DNA of 64,000 nt from JAFEDN01 sp963697455 (GTDB lineage: Bacteria > Pseudomonadota > Gammaproteobacteria > Coxiellales > Coxiellaceae). The stretch lies in the NCBI GenBank assembly GCA_963697455.1, contig CAVOOI010000032.1:1-64000 (forward strand), given 5' to 3'. Of the stretch, positions 26,260 through 35,670 are shown one piece after another. Numbering within the stretch: the first letter of the stretch is position 1; each line of letters begins with the position of its first letter. The notes under the pieces were generated by a model that did not search any database, was not told where the DNA came from, and worked only from the letters and a program-made list of their open reading frames with translations. Position numbers and translations under genes: made by a program.

Positions 26260-27551
26260 ATGGGTAAAAATATAGTAGTTTTGGGTTCCCAATGGGGCGA
26301 TGAAGGCAAAGGTAAAATCGTAGATTTGCTGACGAGGCACGCTGCGGCGGTAATTCGTTTTCAAGGTGGTCACAATGCCGGCCACACTCTTTATACCGCG
26401 CAAGGCAAAAAAATTGTGTTGCGCTTAGTGCCTTCTGGAATTATGCACGAGCACGTGCAATGCTTAATCGGCAATGGTGTGGTATTTTCTCCGGAAGCTT
26501 TTTTAGCTGAGATCGACGAACTAATCCGGCACGGTATTCCGGTTATGGAGCGTTTAAAGATTAGTCCGGCCTGTAGTTTATTATTGCCCTATCATGCCGC
26601 TTTGGATCAAGCGCGAGAGACAGCCCACTGGCGATCGGCACTACCCGGCGCGGCATAGGCCCGGCGTATGAGGACAAAGTGGCCCGCCGTGGTTTACGGT
26701 TGATCGATTTACTGCACCCTCAGCAGCTATCTGAAAAGTTAGTCCAGCTTAGCTGATTACCTTAACTTTATTTTGACTCAATATTATCAGCAACCAGCCA
26801 TTGATGTGCAGAAGGTTTTAGATGATCTATTAGTGATGGGCCAAGAATTGCGCCCATGGTGACTGATATCAATCAGCTACTCTATGATTTCCACCGCCGG
26901 GGCGAGAATTTAATTTTTGAAGGCGCGCAGGGCGTTTTATTAGATATCGATTTAGGCACTTATCCATTTGTAACCTCTTCGAATACTACCGCCGGCGCCG
27001 CTTCAACGGGCACTGGATTTGGTCCGCGGTATTTAGATGAAGTGGTGGGCATTGGCAAAGCCTATGTGACCCGTGTCGGCGCCGGGCCTTTTCCCACCGA
27101 ATTAACGGATGATATTGGCCGTCAGATAGCCAAGCGAGGTAATGAATTTGGCGCTAATACCGGTCGTCCACGCCGTTGCGGTTGGTTTGATACCGTGCTG
27201 ATGCGGCAAGTGGTGTTAGCTAACAGTCTTTCCGGATTGGTGATGACTAAACTGGATATTTTAGATGAATTGGAAACTATTAAAATCTGTACCCGCTACC
27301 GGTATAAAGACCAGATATTTGAAATCCCGCCGACCGATCCGCAAATTTTAGCCGGCTGCGAACCCATTTATGAAACCATGCCCGGCTGGAAAACTAGCAC
27401 GTATGGTGTTACCGATTACCAACGCTTGCCTCACGCCGCGCAAGAGTATATTACGAAAATCGAAGAACTGATCGCCACACCCATCGTTATGCTGTCGACA
27501 GGCCCCGAGCGCGAGCAAATTATTACCCGTAAAGATATATTTTTATCTTAA
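26260..27551 (+). pseudogene. purA: Adenylosuccinate synthetase, frame-broken
   Basis: PurA makes adenylosuccinate from IMP and aspartate with GTP. The N terminus MGKNIVVLGSQWGDEGKGK and GGHNAGHT are perfect family motifs, and the C-terminal frame has GAQGVLLDIDLGTYPFVTSSNTTAG and GANTGRPRRCGWFD. Three shifts are needed: near 26625 (into IGTTRRGIGPAYEDK), near 26750 (into ADYLNFILTQYY) and near 26855, where CGCCCATGG lacks one C for LRPMVTD. All blocks are well conserved, so real loss of function is doubtful. The start is the ATG at 26260; the GTG two codons upstream is less likely. Confidence 0.88.
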
Positions 27552-27556
27552 CAATT

Positions 27557-29359
27557 TTATGGGTGAGTTGGCTGAACTGTTTGTCCGATTCTCTGACGAC
27601 TTTTCTCATGCTGATTTTTTCTGGCTGCAAATAAGGTTTCGTGAGTGCATGTCAAGAGAATGGGTTTTTCTTCGTCAAGCAATTGATTAATTCCAGTGAC
27701 TAACTCTGTTATGTTTCTATTCATTTTATCTTCATTAGCTTGAATAATTGTAGAGTAAATAGGCAGCTGAGATTGAATACTTTCCAATAACTTCGTCGCG
27801 CATCTGATTGATATTGCGGATTTTTGGTTGGTGATAAAACTTTGCAAATCTTGCAAAACCACCAATAGTTCTGCTTCTAAACTATTTTTCTTCTTCTCTG
27901 GATCAGGGCTAAGAAAATCAATTTGGTTATTTAAGTGAGTGATATTTTTTGATGCTGTAACTTCTAATTCTTTTTTGAAGTTGTTAATAACTCCTATTTC
28001 TTCATTAAGAATATCTTTTATGTTTTGTGTGTGTGTCTGGAGAATAGAGTAAATTGGTAATAAAGAATGTATACATAACACTTTGTCTAATAAATCTTGG
28101 GGAGTGATTGAGCAGTCATAGATTTTCGTAGCAAGAGAGTTCAATTCTTCTCGCAATGGCTTAAGGTCTCTTCTGTTAGCGGTTAACGCGCACAAGCTTC
28201 CAATTTGATCAAAAATTGTTTGAAGCTTGTCGCGGGCAAAATTTGAAAAACTATCAATATTTTTACGAGCCTCAGCTACATTTTCTTTAATTTGAGTAGA
28301 TAATTCCTTATAAAGGATCGGACTTTGAATTTCAATAATTGATCGTGCTTTTTCGGCATATTGTAATTTCTCATTTAAAAGTGATCCTTTTTCACTAATT
28401 TCGGTGAGAGTTTCATTGAGGGAAATGGTTTTTTTAGAATGAATGGTTGATAAATTTTGTTTGGCTTCCTCAGCTTTTGCTAAAACCGATTCTAGATTTT
28501 TGATAGTCTCTTGGTTGCTTGTAGGAATGGGAGTTGGCTGCGATAATAGCTTTGGTTCAGGAATTAATTCTTCTTGCCCCAAAACAGGAAATGAGCATAA
28601 AATTACCGGATATATATTTTGAGCTTTAATTAGATAACCCTCTTTTGGGCATTGTCTCTAGTTAGATTATAATTTTCGACATCGGTGCTGACTTCTTGAA
28701 TAAGCGCACGTGTAGAACTATAGGTTTCAACTTTTTTATTGTATTTTTTCTGTAGAGTAACGATGTCTTTGTGATATTTTTTTATTTCTCCATTTAAATC
28801 TTCTAATCTCTCTCGAAGTTGCTTAATTTTAATTTGCTCATGTTGCTGTTGTACTGCCTTTGCTTTTTCCTCAGCTTGTTGCCTTTCTTGCCGTTGTTTT
28901 TCTAGGTCTTGCTTTAATTTTTTAGAAAGCAATTTAGCGGTTTCAATCGCTTTTATTCTAGTTGCTACTGTCAATTTTTTGTCGGCAGCGGTATTTAGAT
29001 TAGTTTTGAGATTGTCGAGGTCAGCATTAGGTTCTTCAAGTTGAAACTCTCTGAGCTCAAATTTAATTTGATAATTTTCAATTTCAACAACAGCATTTAA
29101 TAATAAATTCTCATATGTTTGGATGACAATTTTAATTTCACTTATCTCAATTGAAGTCTTAAATTAAGGTCATCCTCAATATATGGCTAGAAGGATCAGA
29201 GGATGCAAGTGCTTCGTATAAAGCTAATCTGATACTGAAAATTTTTTTGAAACCCTCAGAAAGATTCCCAAATTTTCCAGTTACAGCCAGCTCCGGGTGA
29301 TTTAAATAAGGCGCTATAAAATCGTAGAATTCATTTAAACCAGAGGTATCTGCTTTCAT
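27557..29359 (-). pseudogene. Long coiled-coil protein of unknown function, frame-broken
   Basis: Three frames read as one protein of about 590 residues on the minus strand. The first (from 29359) ends at ILRMTLI; a shift near 29160 leads into KTSIEISEIKIVIQTYENLLLN and a long Lys/Glu/Gln coiled coil (QDLEKQRQERQQAEEKAKAV). A second shift near 28650 leads into a second coiled-coil region ending TVQPTHP at 27557. There is no signal peptide. Long coiled-coil proteins of this kind are common among Legionellales secreted effectors, but nothing here proves secretion. I recognise no domain. Confidence 0.6.
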
Positions 29360-29563
29360 GACTTGCGCTCCTATCAGTAATTTATTTCAACCCTTCCTTC
29401 TCTAAAAAACCAATCTTCCTTTTAGTTTATATTTTGAGGTTAACACGCAGAAGAAAATTGTCAAGTCCTTTTTATGTACGTTTCAGTCATTTCCAATCAG
29501 TGCTCATAGACCTTAATGACAAGCGGACATTACAGTTTCGGCTCTACAGGTTAAAGCGCTAGA

Positions 29564-29592
29564 TTGACATTGACTATTTACTGATCTATACT
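29564..29592 (+). promoter_or_regulatory. Sigma70-type promoter upstream of the Sel1-repeat gene
   Basis: A perfect -35 TTGACA, 17 bases, and TATACT as -10. The Sel1 gene starts 74 bases after the -10 with AAAGG as ribosome binding site. The remainder of the 307-base gap 29360-29666 is AT-rich and shows no gene or repeat that I can recognise. Confidence 0.7.
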
Positions 29593-29666
29593 CCTTTCTG
29601 TCTTAAATAATGATTTACATAAATTAAAAAAGTATTAATTAATCGAAAATTAAGTAAAGGTAGCTT

Positions 29667-31020
29667 ATGAAGAAACAAGAATTTCAATTAGGTTTTTTAA
29701 ATCACACAGTTAAAGAAACAGGCGGCTCACTTTCAGGACGCAGAAGACCACTTGGGGCTGGCCAAATATTATGTAGAAAATACCGGTGTAACCCAATCTG
29801 AGTCTGAATTAGTTCTTTGGAATACACCTCAACAGGTACCAGAACAGCTGGAGGAAGTCCTCGCTGCTGCGGATACCATACCGGTTTCAGAATCAAAACA
29901 GTCGCCTGAATTAATAAAGCTTGAGGAATTCAAAGAAAAAGCTAACAGCCAAGACGGAGCAGGCTATTTGGGGCTTGCCAATTGTTATGAAAAAGGTATA
30001 GGCGTAACCCAGAACGCTGCAGAAGCCGCCCGCTATTATCGATTAGCCAAATGGAAGTTTGAAACCACGGCAAGTCAGGGAGATAAACAAGGCCAATTTA
30101 ACTTAGCCAATTGTTATCTAAAAGGCATTCCCGGCATTTTACAGAAAGATGAAAAGCGAGCAATCCAGTTTTATAAGCAATCAGCGGACCAAGGATATGC
30201 TGATGCTAAGTTTGAACTAGGTAATTGCTACAAAAATGGCATTGGCGTAAGGAAAGATGAACAAGAAGCAGCACGGCTTTATGAATTAGCCGCCCAGCAA
30301 GGCCATGGCGAAGCTCAAATTTCGATACTTAGGTGCTACCTATATGGGGAAGGGGTTAGACTCAATCGTCTTAAAGCTGAAGAATGGTGTAATAAGGCTG
30401 CTAAAAATGAATGTAAACTGGATTGGGCTTGGAATCTTTTAGGTAATTATTACAAGCGAGGAGAGGATGGAGAGAAAGATTACAAAAAAGCGGTGGAGTG
30501 TTTTAGGAAAGCTGCTGACAAGGGACTAGCAGAAGCTCAATATGAGTTAGGGGTTTGCTATATAAATAGACAGGGTGTAAACGGACACGATATCACACTC
30601 GCGATGTTCGCGTTGTCACTGTTTACCAAAGCCGCTAAACAAAACCACCCAGAAGCTCAGCTAATGTTAGGACATTGGTACGAAAAGGGGTACATTATAA
30701 AGGACGAAAAACAAGCCTTTCACTGGTACAAAGAAGCTGATAAGCATAACTTAGCCGAAGCTCAGTACAATATATATCGATGCTACAAAAATGGAATTGG
30801 TGTAGAAAAGGATATTCCCAAGGCTTATAATTACCTTAAAAAAGTTTTTGACCAGAAGAAAGCTCTTTTAACTCCAAGTGATTTTTCTTGGATGAACAGA
30901 ACGTATGGGCAAAATATAATCGATTCTGCGCTCAAAAAGGAGAGTGTATTTAACTCACGTCCCCGAAGCTCAAAAAACCCTCCACTGAGCAGCACTACTC
31001 CATCTCTCCAGGGTAAATAA
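29667..31020 (+). pseudogene. Sel1-repeat (SEL1-like TPR) protein with one frameshift near the start
   Basis: About seven Sel1-like repeats of 36 residues are visible, each with the pattern A-x-x-x-L-G-x-x-Y-x-x-G, for example LGLANCYEKGIGVTQNAAEAARYY, FNLANCYLKGIPGI, FELGNCYKNGIGVRKDEQEAARLY and YNIYRCYKNGIGVEKD. Sel1 proteins are scaffolds; in Legionella several (EnhC, LpnE) affect host entry and trafficking. The ATG at 29667 with AAAGG opens MKKQEFQLGFLNHT, but near 29717 the frame must shift to reach AAHFQDAEDHLGLAKYY. From 29752 the frame is intact. No signal peptide is seen. Confidence 0.8.
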
Positions 31021-31054
31021 CAAGCCGCGGGTTCCTGAAGGGATAGCTTTATTT

Positions 31055-31136
31055 TGCCGAGAAGAGGACTTGAACCTCCACGGGTCTCCCCACAAGTACC
31101 TGAAACTTGCGTGTCTACCAATTTCACCATCTCGGC
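31055..31136 (-). tRNA. tRNA-Leu (CAG anticodon)
   Basis: On the minus strand a complete cloverleaf reads GCCGAGATGGTGAAAT at the 5' end, has a TTTCAGGTA anticodon loop giving CAG, a long variable arm, the T-arm GGTTCAAGTCC and a closing TCTCGGC plus A. The 82-nt length and the long variable arm fit a leucine tRNA. The CCA end is not encoded. It lies between the Sel1 gene and the E2/leucine dehydrogenase genes. Confidence 0.93.
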
Positions 31137-31160
31137 TTAAATTAAAACGCTGCTATTATA

Positions 31161-32231
31161 TCATGGCTTGGCTAATTCATCCATCATGGTTTTTAAAAAC
31201 CGCGCTGCTTCACCGCCGGTGACAGCGCGATGGTCCACGGTGATTGAAAGCGGGATGATTCGATGAATTGCCGGTTTGCCATCGGCAGCGACCACTGCAT
31301 CGCGCGCCTTGCCCACTCCGACAATCGCCACCATCGGCGGAACAATAATCGGATTACCATAACGTCCAGCAACAGCCCCAAAATTAGAAAGCGTAATCGT
31401 TGCGCCATGTAAATCGGCTTGCGCTAGACTTTTTTCCTGCGCTTGTTGTTTAAATCGATTGATCTGCTCGCGTAATTGAGAATTCTCCTGAGCAGCAGTA
31501 TTTTTGATAATCGGTACGTACAGTCCATGCGTAGTATCCACAGCAATCCCTAAGTTAATTTCTGAATTGAGACGATAAGTCATTTTTTCGTCATCAAACG
31601 TCGCATTCAGCATAGGGACAGATTGACAGGCAGCCACTACCGCCCGGATTAAACGTATGGTGATATCTTGATGCTCTTTCCAAGCGGAGGTATCCGCGTC
31701 ATCGGATAAAGTAATGGGTACCACGCGTTTGTGCGATTCGCGCATGCTGAGAATCATTGCCCGGCGCACGGGGGCCAGCGCTTCAAAACCCGGAGCAGAT
31801 AAATTTTGCGAATGCCGGGCGGCTTGTTCCACCTCAGCCGCAGTAATCCGTTCGCTTTGGGTAGTGATAGTGGCAAGATCGACGCCTAATTTTTTTGCTA
31901 AAGCGCGTACTGCGGGAGTAGCTTTAATTTGTGAGCTATCACCACTTGCGGACCCATGGCCAGCTGTTTGTTTACTGGATGATTCTGCTGCGGCAGTTTC
32001 ACTGACAAAACTCACCAGCGGCTGACCCGTCTCTATAGTATCTCCAGGTTTACCGAAACATTTTTCAATTTCACCCGTACAAGGAGCGGGGACGTCTACT
32101 AAAGCTTTAGCGGTTTCCATGGAGACTAGAGGTTGATCCGCCGTAACATTATCGCCGGGTTTTACATACCACTCACGAATAATAGCGTCAGGCAAACCTT
32201 CACCTAAATCTGGTAAATTAAAAATAATCAT
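31161..32231 (-). CDS. 2-oxoacid dehydrogenase E2 (dihydrolipoamide acyltransferase)
   Basis: The 356-residue protein has an N-terminal lipoyl domain with the lipoylated Lys in SMETAKALVDV near residue 43, a flexible Ala/Ser linker, a short E3-binding domain (ATPAVRALAKKLGVDLATI near 108), and a catalytic acyltransferase domain ending with SITVDHRAVTGGEAARFL containing the active His. Because leucine dehydrogenase lies one base upstream in the same unit, a branched-chain 2-oxoacid complex is plausible, although pyruvate is also possible. No E1 or E3 genes are in the window. Confidence 0.9.
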   Translation of the reverse strand: MIIFNLPDLGEGLPDAIIREWYVKPGDNVTADQPLVSMETAKALVDVPAPCTGEIEKCFGKPGDTIETGQPLVSFVSETAAAESSSKQTAGHGSASGDSSQIKATPAVRALAKKLGVDLATITTQSERITAAEVEQAARHSQNLSAPGFEALAPVRRAMILSMRESHKRVVPITLSDDADTSAWKEHQDITIRLIRAVVAACQSVPMLNATFDDEKMTYRLNSEINLGIAVDTTHGLYVPIIKNTAAQENSQLREQINRFKQQAQEKSLAQADLHGATITLSNFGAVAGRYGNPIIVPPMVAIVGVGKARDAVVAADGKPAIHRIIPLSITVDHRAVTGGEAARFLKTMMDELAKP

Positions 32232-33323
32232 CTAAATGTTCTCCTGTTTTTGGTGCGTTCTAAGTTTTTCTATGGCAATCATTTCCGCCATCCGCGTGGG
32301 TGGCAGATTTTCGCGAGCTGATCGTTCATATAGATTCAGCATATTGTGATACATTTTGGCAATTTTTGCATCTGCCATGCTGGCGTCGCGGTAAGTGTAA
32401 TCGATTGCGGCACTGATCAGGCCGCCGGCGTTAATTGCGAAATCGGGAGCATACAGTATGCCTTTTTCGTAGAGGATTTTACCAAAGCGGTGGTGGGCTA
32501 ACTGAGTATTTGCCGAGCCTGCGATGATGGGCGCTTTAAAGAGATGAATGGTTTGGGAATTGATAACGCCTCCCATTGCGCATGGCGCGAAAACCTCGCA
32601 ATCTACTGCATAAATAGCTGCAGGCGCTACCGTTTCTACCTGAAATTCGTCCACGCAACGTTGCAGAGCGGTTTGATTGATATCGCTCATAGTTAAACGC
32701 GCCCCGCATTTATGGAGTAATTGCGCCAGATAATAACCGACATGGCCTGCGCCTTGAATGGCAATATGAACGCCCTGCAGGTCTGAGCGTTTCAGTTTAA
32801 AATGCACGGCCGCTGCAATGCCCTGTAAAACTCCAAGCGCAGTGCTGGGGGAGGGGTCGCGCTCGTTGCGGTGGGTTTTGGCAGCGCCGATCACGTAGGG
32901 AGTGCGCTCCGCAATCAGGTCCATATCATCCGTGGAGGTGCCAACGTCAACGGCAGTGATATAACGGCCATTCAATTCATGCACAAAATCTCCAAAGGCG
33001 TGGAAGTAGGCTGCTCGATCAGCAATTTGCTTTGGTTTGATAAGTACTGCTTTAGCGCCGCCATGCGGCATGTCATTAAAAGCGGATTTTAAGGTCATCA
33101 TTTGGGCTAGCTGCAGAGCGTCTTCAAGGCCTGCGCTGATAGAAGGATAACTATATAAACGGCAGCCGCCCAAAGCTGGGCCTAACGTGGTATCGTGGAC
33201 GGCAATAATAGCGTTTAAGCCGGTATGCTTATCTATCCGATGATAAATAGTGCCGAATCCAAGTTGTTGCGCATAACGATCCAAACTTTCGTATCGATGC
33301 CGCTTGGGAAGAGATTTTTTCAT
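32232..33323 (-). CDS. Leucine dehydrogenase (Glu/Leu/Phe/Val dehydrogenase family)
   Basis: A 363-residue amino acid dehydrogenase with PALGGCRLYSYPS near residue 49, the catalytic Lys region FNDMPHGGAKAVL near 82, and an NAD-binding AIQGAGHVGYYLAQLL near 190. It deaminates branched-chain amino acids to 2-oxoacids with NAD. The gene abuts the E2 gene with no spacer, indicating an operon in which amino acid carbon feeds a 2-oxoacid dehydrogenase. This arrangement is known from Legionella and Coxiella relatives (from memory). Confidence 0.9.
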   Translation of the reverse strand: MKKSLPKRHRYESLDRYAQQLGFGTIYHRIDKHTGLNAIIAVHDTTLGPALGGCRLYSYPSISAGLEDALQLAQMMTLKSAFNDMPHGGAKAVLIKPKQIADRAAYFHAFGDFVHELNGRYITAVDVGTSTDDMDLIAERTPYVIGAAKTHRNERDPSPSTALGVLQGIAAAVHFKLKRSDLQGVHIAIQGAGHVGYYLAQLLHKCGARLTMSDINQTALQRCVDEFQVETVAPAAIYAVDCEVFAPCAMGGVINSQTIHLFKAPIIAGSANTQLAHHRFGKILYEKGILYAPDFAINAGGLISAAIDYTYRDASMADAKIAKMYHNMLNLYERSARENLPPTRMAEMIAIEKLRTHQKQENI

Positions 33324-33416
33324 ACACTAACGTTCTCAATATGAATTTGAGCTGTATTCTATACTTAATTTCCAAGAGTAACTATAAGAGAGCTAACGCA
33401 TTTTTACCCAAACATC

Positions 33417-33477
33417 GTTAATATTTCCCGTCGCCACCCGTTAGCTGGCGCGCTTGGCGACGGCGGGAAATATTAAC
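33417..33477. repeat. Dispersed repeat family B, short copy 1
   Basis: A 61-bp deletion form of repeat B. It keeps the ends GTTAATATTTCCCG and CGGGAAATATTAAC but lacks about 95 internal bases present at 46115-46270 and 55924-56079. Where the long copies have CGCC/GGCG in the arms, this one has GTCGCCA and TGGCGAC, so both sides changed together and the hairpin is preserved. The flank AAATGC-GATATTCGAAA is shared with copy 2. Confidence 0.8.
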
Positions 33478-33531
33478 TGGCAAATGCGCTGATATTCGAA
33501 AGCTTAGACTAACCTTTGCATTGGCCGGTAA

Positions 33532-33561
33532 TTGAATTTTATTGGACAGGTGTGGTATAAA
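33532..33561 (+). promoter_or_regulatory. Promoter very close to the phosphodiesterase start
   Basis: TTGAAT, 18 bases, and TATAAA preceded by TGG. The -10 ends only 7 bases before the ATG at 33569, so a transcript from it would start at or next to the start codon, giving a leaderless or near-leaderless mRNA. No Shine-Dalgarno is seen. Confidence 0.45.
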
Positions 33562-33568
33562 GTCGCCT

Positions 33569-34312
33569 ATGATTGAAAAAAATTCTTGGCCTGTTTCTAA
33601 ATTAATCGCACATCGGGGGGCTTCGGCTTATGCTCCGGAGAATACGTTGGCGGCCTTAGAAAAAGCAGGTGAATTAGGCGCGGCTTGGGTCGAAGTGGAT
33701 GTCCGTTTAACTCTGGATGGGGAAGTAGTGGTTTTTCACGACGCTAGACTTGATCGTTGCACCAATGGCCGGGGCATGGTTCGTAAAACGCCTTATGCCG
33801 TTATTGAAAAATTGGATGCGGGTAGTTGGTTTAGTTCGCGTTTTGCGCATGAGAAAATACCTACCTTAGATCAATGGTTACAAGTGGCGTCGAAGCAAGG
33901 TTGTGGCATTATTTTAGATTTGAAGGGTAGCTTATTCGATTTTAAACGTTTGGCAGATCAGGTTAGCGTATTACTCTCCCGCTATTGGGGCAGTCATTTA
34001 CCGCAACCAATTATTTCCAGCGAATCAGTGGTCTGTTTACGGGCTATGGCAGCGCATAAATTAGGTTTAAGTTTGGCTTATATTATGCGAAAAGAGCATC
34101 GGGGCTGGCAGAAAGTAGTCAAGCAGTTACATTGTGTCGCCGTGCATTTAGATCACCAATTTATTTCTGAAACTTGGCTTAATTCTTTGAAAAAAAATAA
34201 ATTACATATAGCCGCTTATACCGTTAACGATCCTCTGCGCGCCCAACAATTATTCGATTGGGGCGTGGATAGTGTTTTTAGTGACGATCCCATGTTATTG
34301 TCAAACGATTAA
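33569..34312 (+). CDS. Glycerophosphodiester phosphodiesterase
   Basis: This 247-residue TIM-barrel protein has the GDPD signature: AHRGASAYAPENTLAA near residue 14 with the catalytic His, then VEVDVRLTLDGEVVVFHDARLDRCTNG near 40-65. It hydrolyses glycerophosphodiesters to glycerol 3-phosphate and an alcohol. No signal peptide is present, so it is the cytoplasmic UgpQ-like type. The ATG at 33569 matches the family start; the TTG at 33542 is upstream of the -10 box. Its end overlaps the end of the convergent unknown gene by 4 bases. Confidence 0.92.
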   Translation: MIEKNSWPVSKLIAHRGASAYAPENTLAALEKAGELGAAWVEVDVRLTLDGEVVVFHDARLDRCTNGRGMVRKTPYAVIEKLDAGSWFSSRFAHEKIPTLDQWLQVASKQGCGIILDLKGSLFDFKRLADQVSVLLSRYWGSHLPQPIISSESVVCLRAMAAHKLGLSLAYIMRKEHRGWQKVVKQLHCVAVHLDHQFISETWLNSLKKNKLHIAAYTVNDPLRAQQLFDWGVDSVFSDDPMLLSND

Positions 34313-35670
34313 AGTTTTAAGGATAAACTACTGGTAACACAGTCTCGGTAAACTTGATTACTAAACTGCAGATGATATTGATAAAGTTCAGGGTATAGCA
34401 GTTGAAAAAGCTGGGGATATGAACTCAAATGCTCATTAATATAAGCATCTTTTTCCATAACTTGTTTGTGTTCGGATTCCTGACCATAGACACTCTCAGC
34501 TTTTTTTGAAAAAATTAATGAGTCATACAATACCGCTCGCATCTTTTCCTGAGGATCTTTCACAGAATTATAAATAAACAAATACTGTTGGTCCAAATCA
34601 GATAACTTAATAATTTTTTTGATAAATAAATTTAGACCGTATGGATTCTCCGAATTATTAGATTCAATAGTAAATTTATTAAGAATATTGAGTTGTTTAT
34701 TCAAGTATCCTTTTTTAATCAGTAATTCAACGGCATCGAGATCATGAAAGTATTCAATGGGCGCTGGCTCATAATTTATTGAAAATTTCTTTAATTTAAT
34801 AATATCGGGATGGTTAGTATTTGAATTATCCAATAATACTAAAAGATTGTCTACTCGAATTTTTCCATAAGAAAATGCTTTTTTTATTTCATTCAATTGT
34901 CTTTGATGTAAAAAAGGATACGGTGTTCCATTTGCTCGCTTGGCTTCTTTATTCTCACCAGCTATAAAGCCGTGATGTAATTCATGTTTCTTATTAGTAC
35001 GGAACAGAGCAGATAAACTTTTTAAATTAGTTAAAAATTTAAATTCACTACTCACAGCATCATATTGACCTATGGTTAATTTTCTCTGAGATCCGCTAAA
35101 GTATGACATTTCGGTAGGGGAAAAAAATCGAATAGAATTAGGCCGTTCCAAAAGCGACAACATTTTGCATTTATTGAGCGGCTCATTCTTTAAAGCTTCC
35201 AAATTATCTTCTAAAAATTTTCGATTTTGAGTCCATAACGATTTATCCTTTTTATAAATTTTTTTAGCCTTTTTGGAACACAGCAACTTAATTGGTTTAC
35301 CAGCGAAATCAAGGGTACTATTACAAACTTTACCCGTATACGTAAAATGATTCGTTGATGCAGGAAAGCTGAGTATTTCAGCGCTGACTAAATCCTCGCT
35401 ATTAGCAGTTTTTCTTGAAGCCCGGGCAGCTTGCGAAACATTTATCAAAAAACATAAAGTTAACAGAAAAACCAATGGATTGGCCCGAGTTAAATCAATG
35501 GTTGGACTGATGATGATTTCTTGGGATTCAGTAGAGATTATTAAAAATTTCTCAGGTTGCACCCTGTTAAGTGGTTTGGTTTTCGATTCAGAGAAACTCT
35601 TAAATTTTTTATAGTGATAATTTTCATGTTTGGCCATTTGTTGGCGGCTATTTTTTAAGTCATTTGGCAT
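34309..35670 (-). CDS. Unknown AT-rich protein with one membrane segment
   Basis: A 453-residue protein I do not recognise. It has a long basic N terminus, one hydrophobic segment (PLVFLLTLCFLINVSQAA, residues 66-83) that may be an internal start signal peptide with the site after VSQAA, and a Lys/Asn/Leu-rich body ending HLQFSNQVYRDCVTSSLSLKL. If translation began nearer the hydrophobic segment it would be a normal secreted protein. Codon use is AT-rich compared with the neighbours. It overlaps the trmH-like gene end by 11 bases, so it may share that transcript. Confidence 0.6.
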   Translation of the reverse strand: MPNDLKNSRQQMAKHENYHYKKFKSFSESKTKPLNRVQPEKFLIISTESQEIIISPTIDLTRANPLVFLLTLCFLINVSQAARASRKTANSEDLVSAEILSFPASTNHFTYTGKVCNSTLDFAGKPIKLLCSKKAKKIYKKDKSLWTQNRKFLEDNLEALKNEPLNKCKMLSLLERPNSIRFFSPTEMSYFSGSQRKLTIGQYDAVSSEFKFLTNLKSLSALFRTNKKHELHHGFIAGENKEAKRANGTPYPFLHQRQLNEIKKAFSYGKIRVDNLLVLLDNSNTNHPDIIKLKKFSINYEPAPIEYFHDLDAVELLIKKGYLNKQLNILNKFTIESNNSENPYGLNLFIKKIIKLSDLDQQYLFIYNSVKDPQEKMRAVLYDSLIFSKKAESVYGQESEHKQVMEKDAYINEHLSSYPQLFQLLYPELYQYHLQFSNQVYRDCVTSSLSLKL

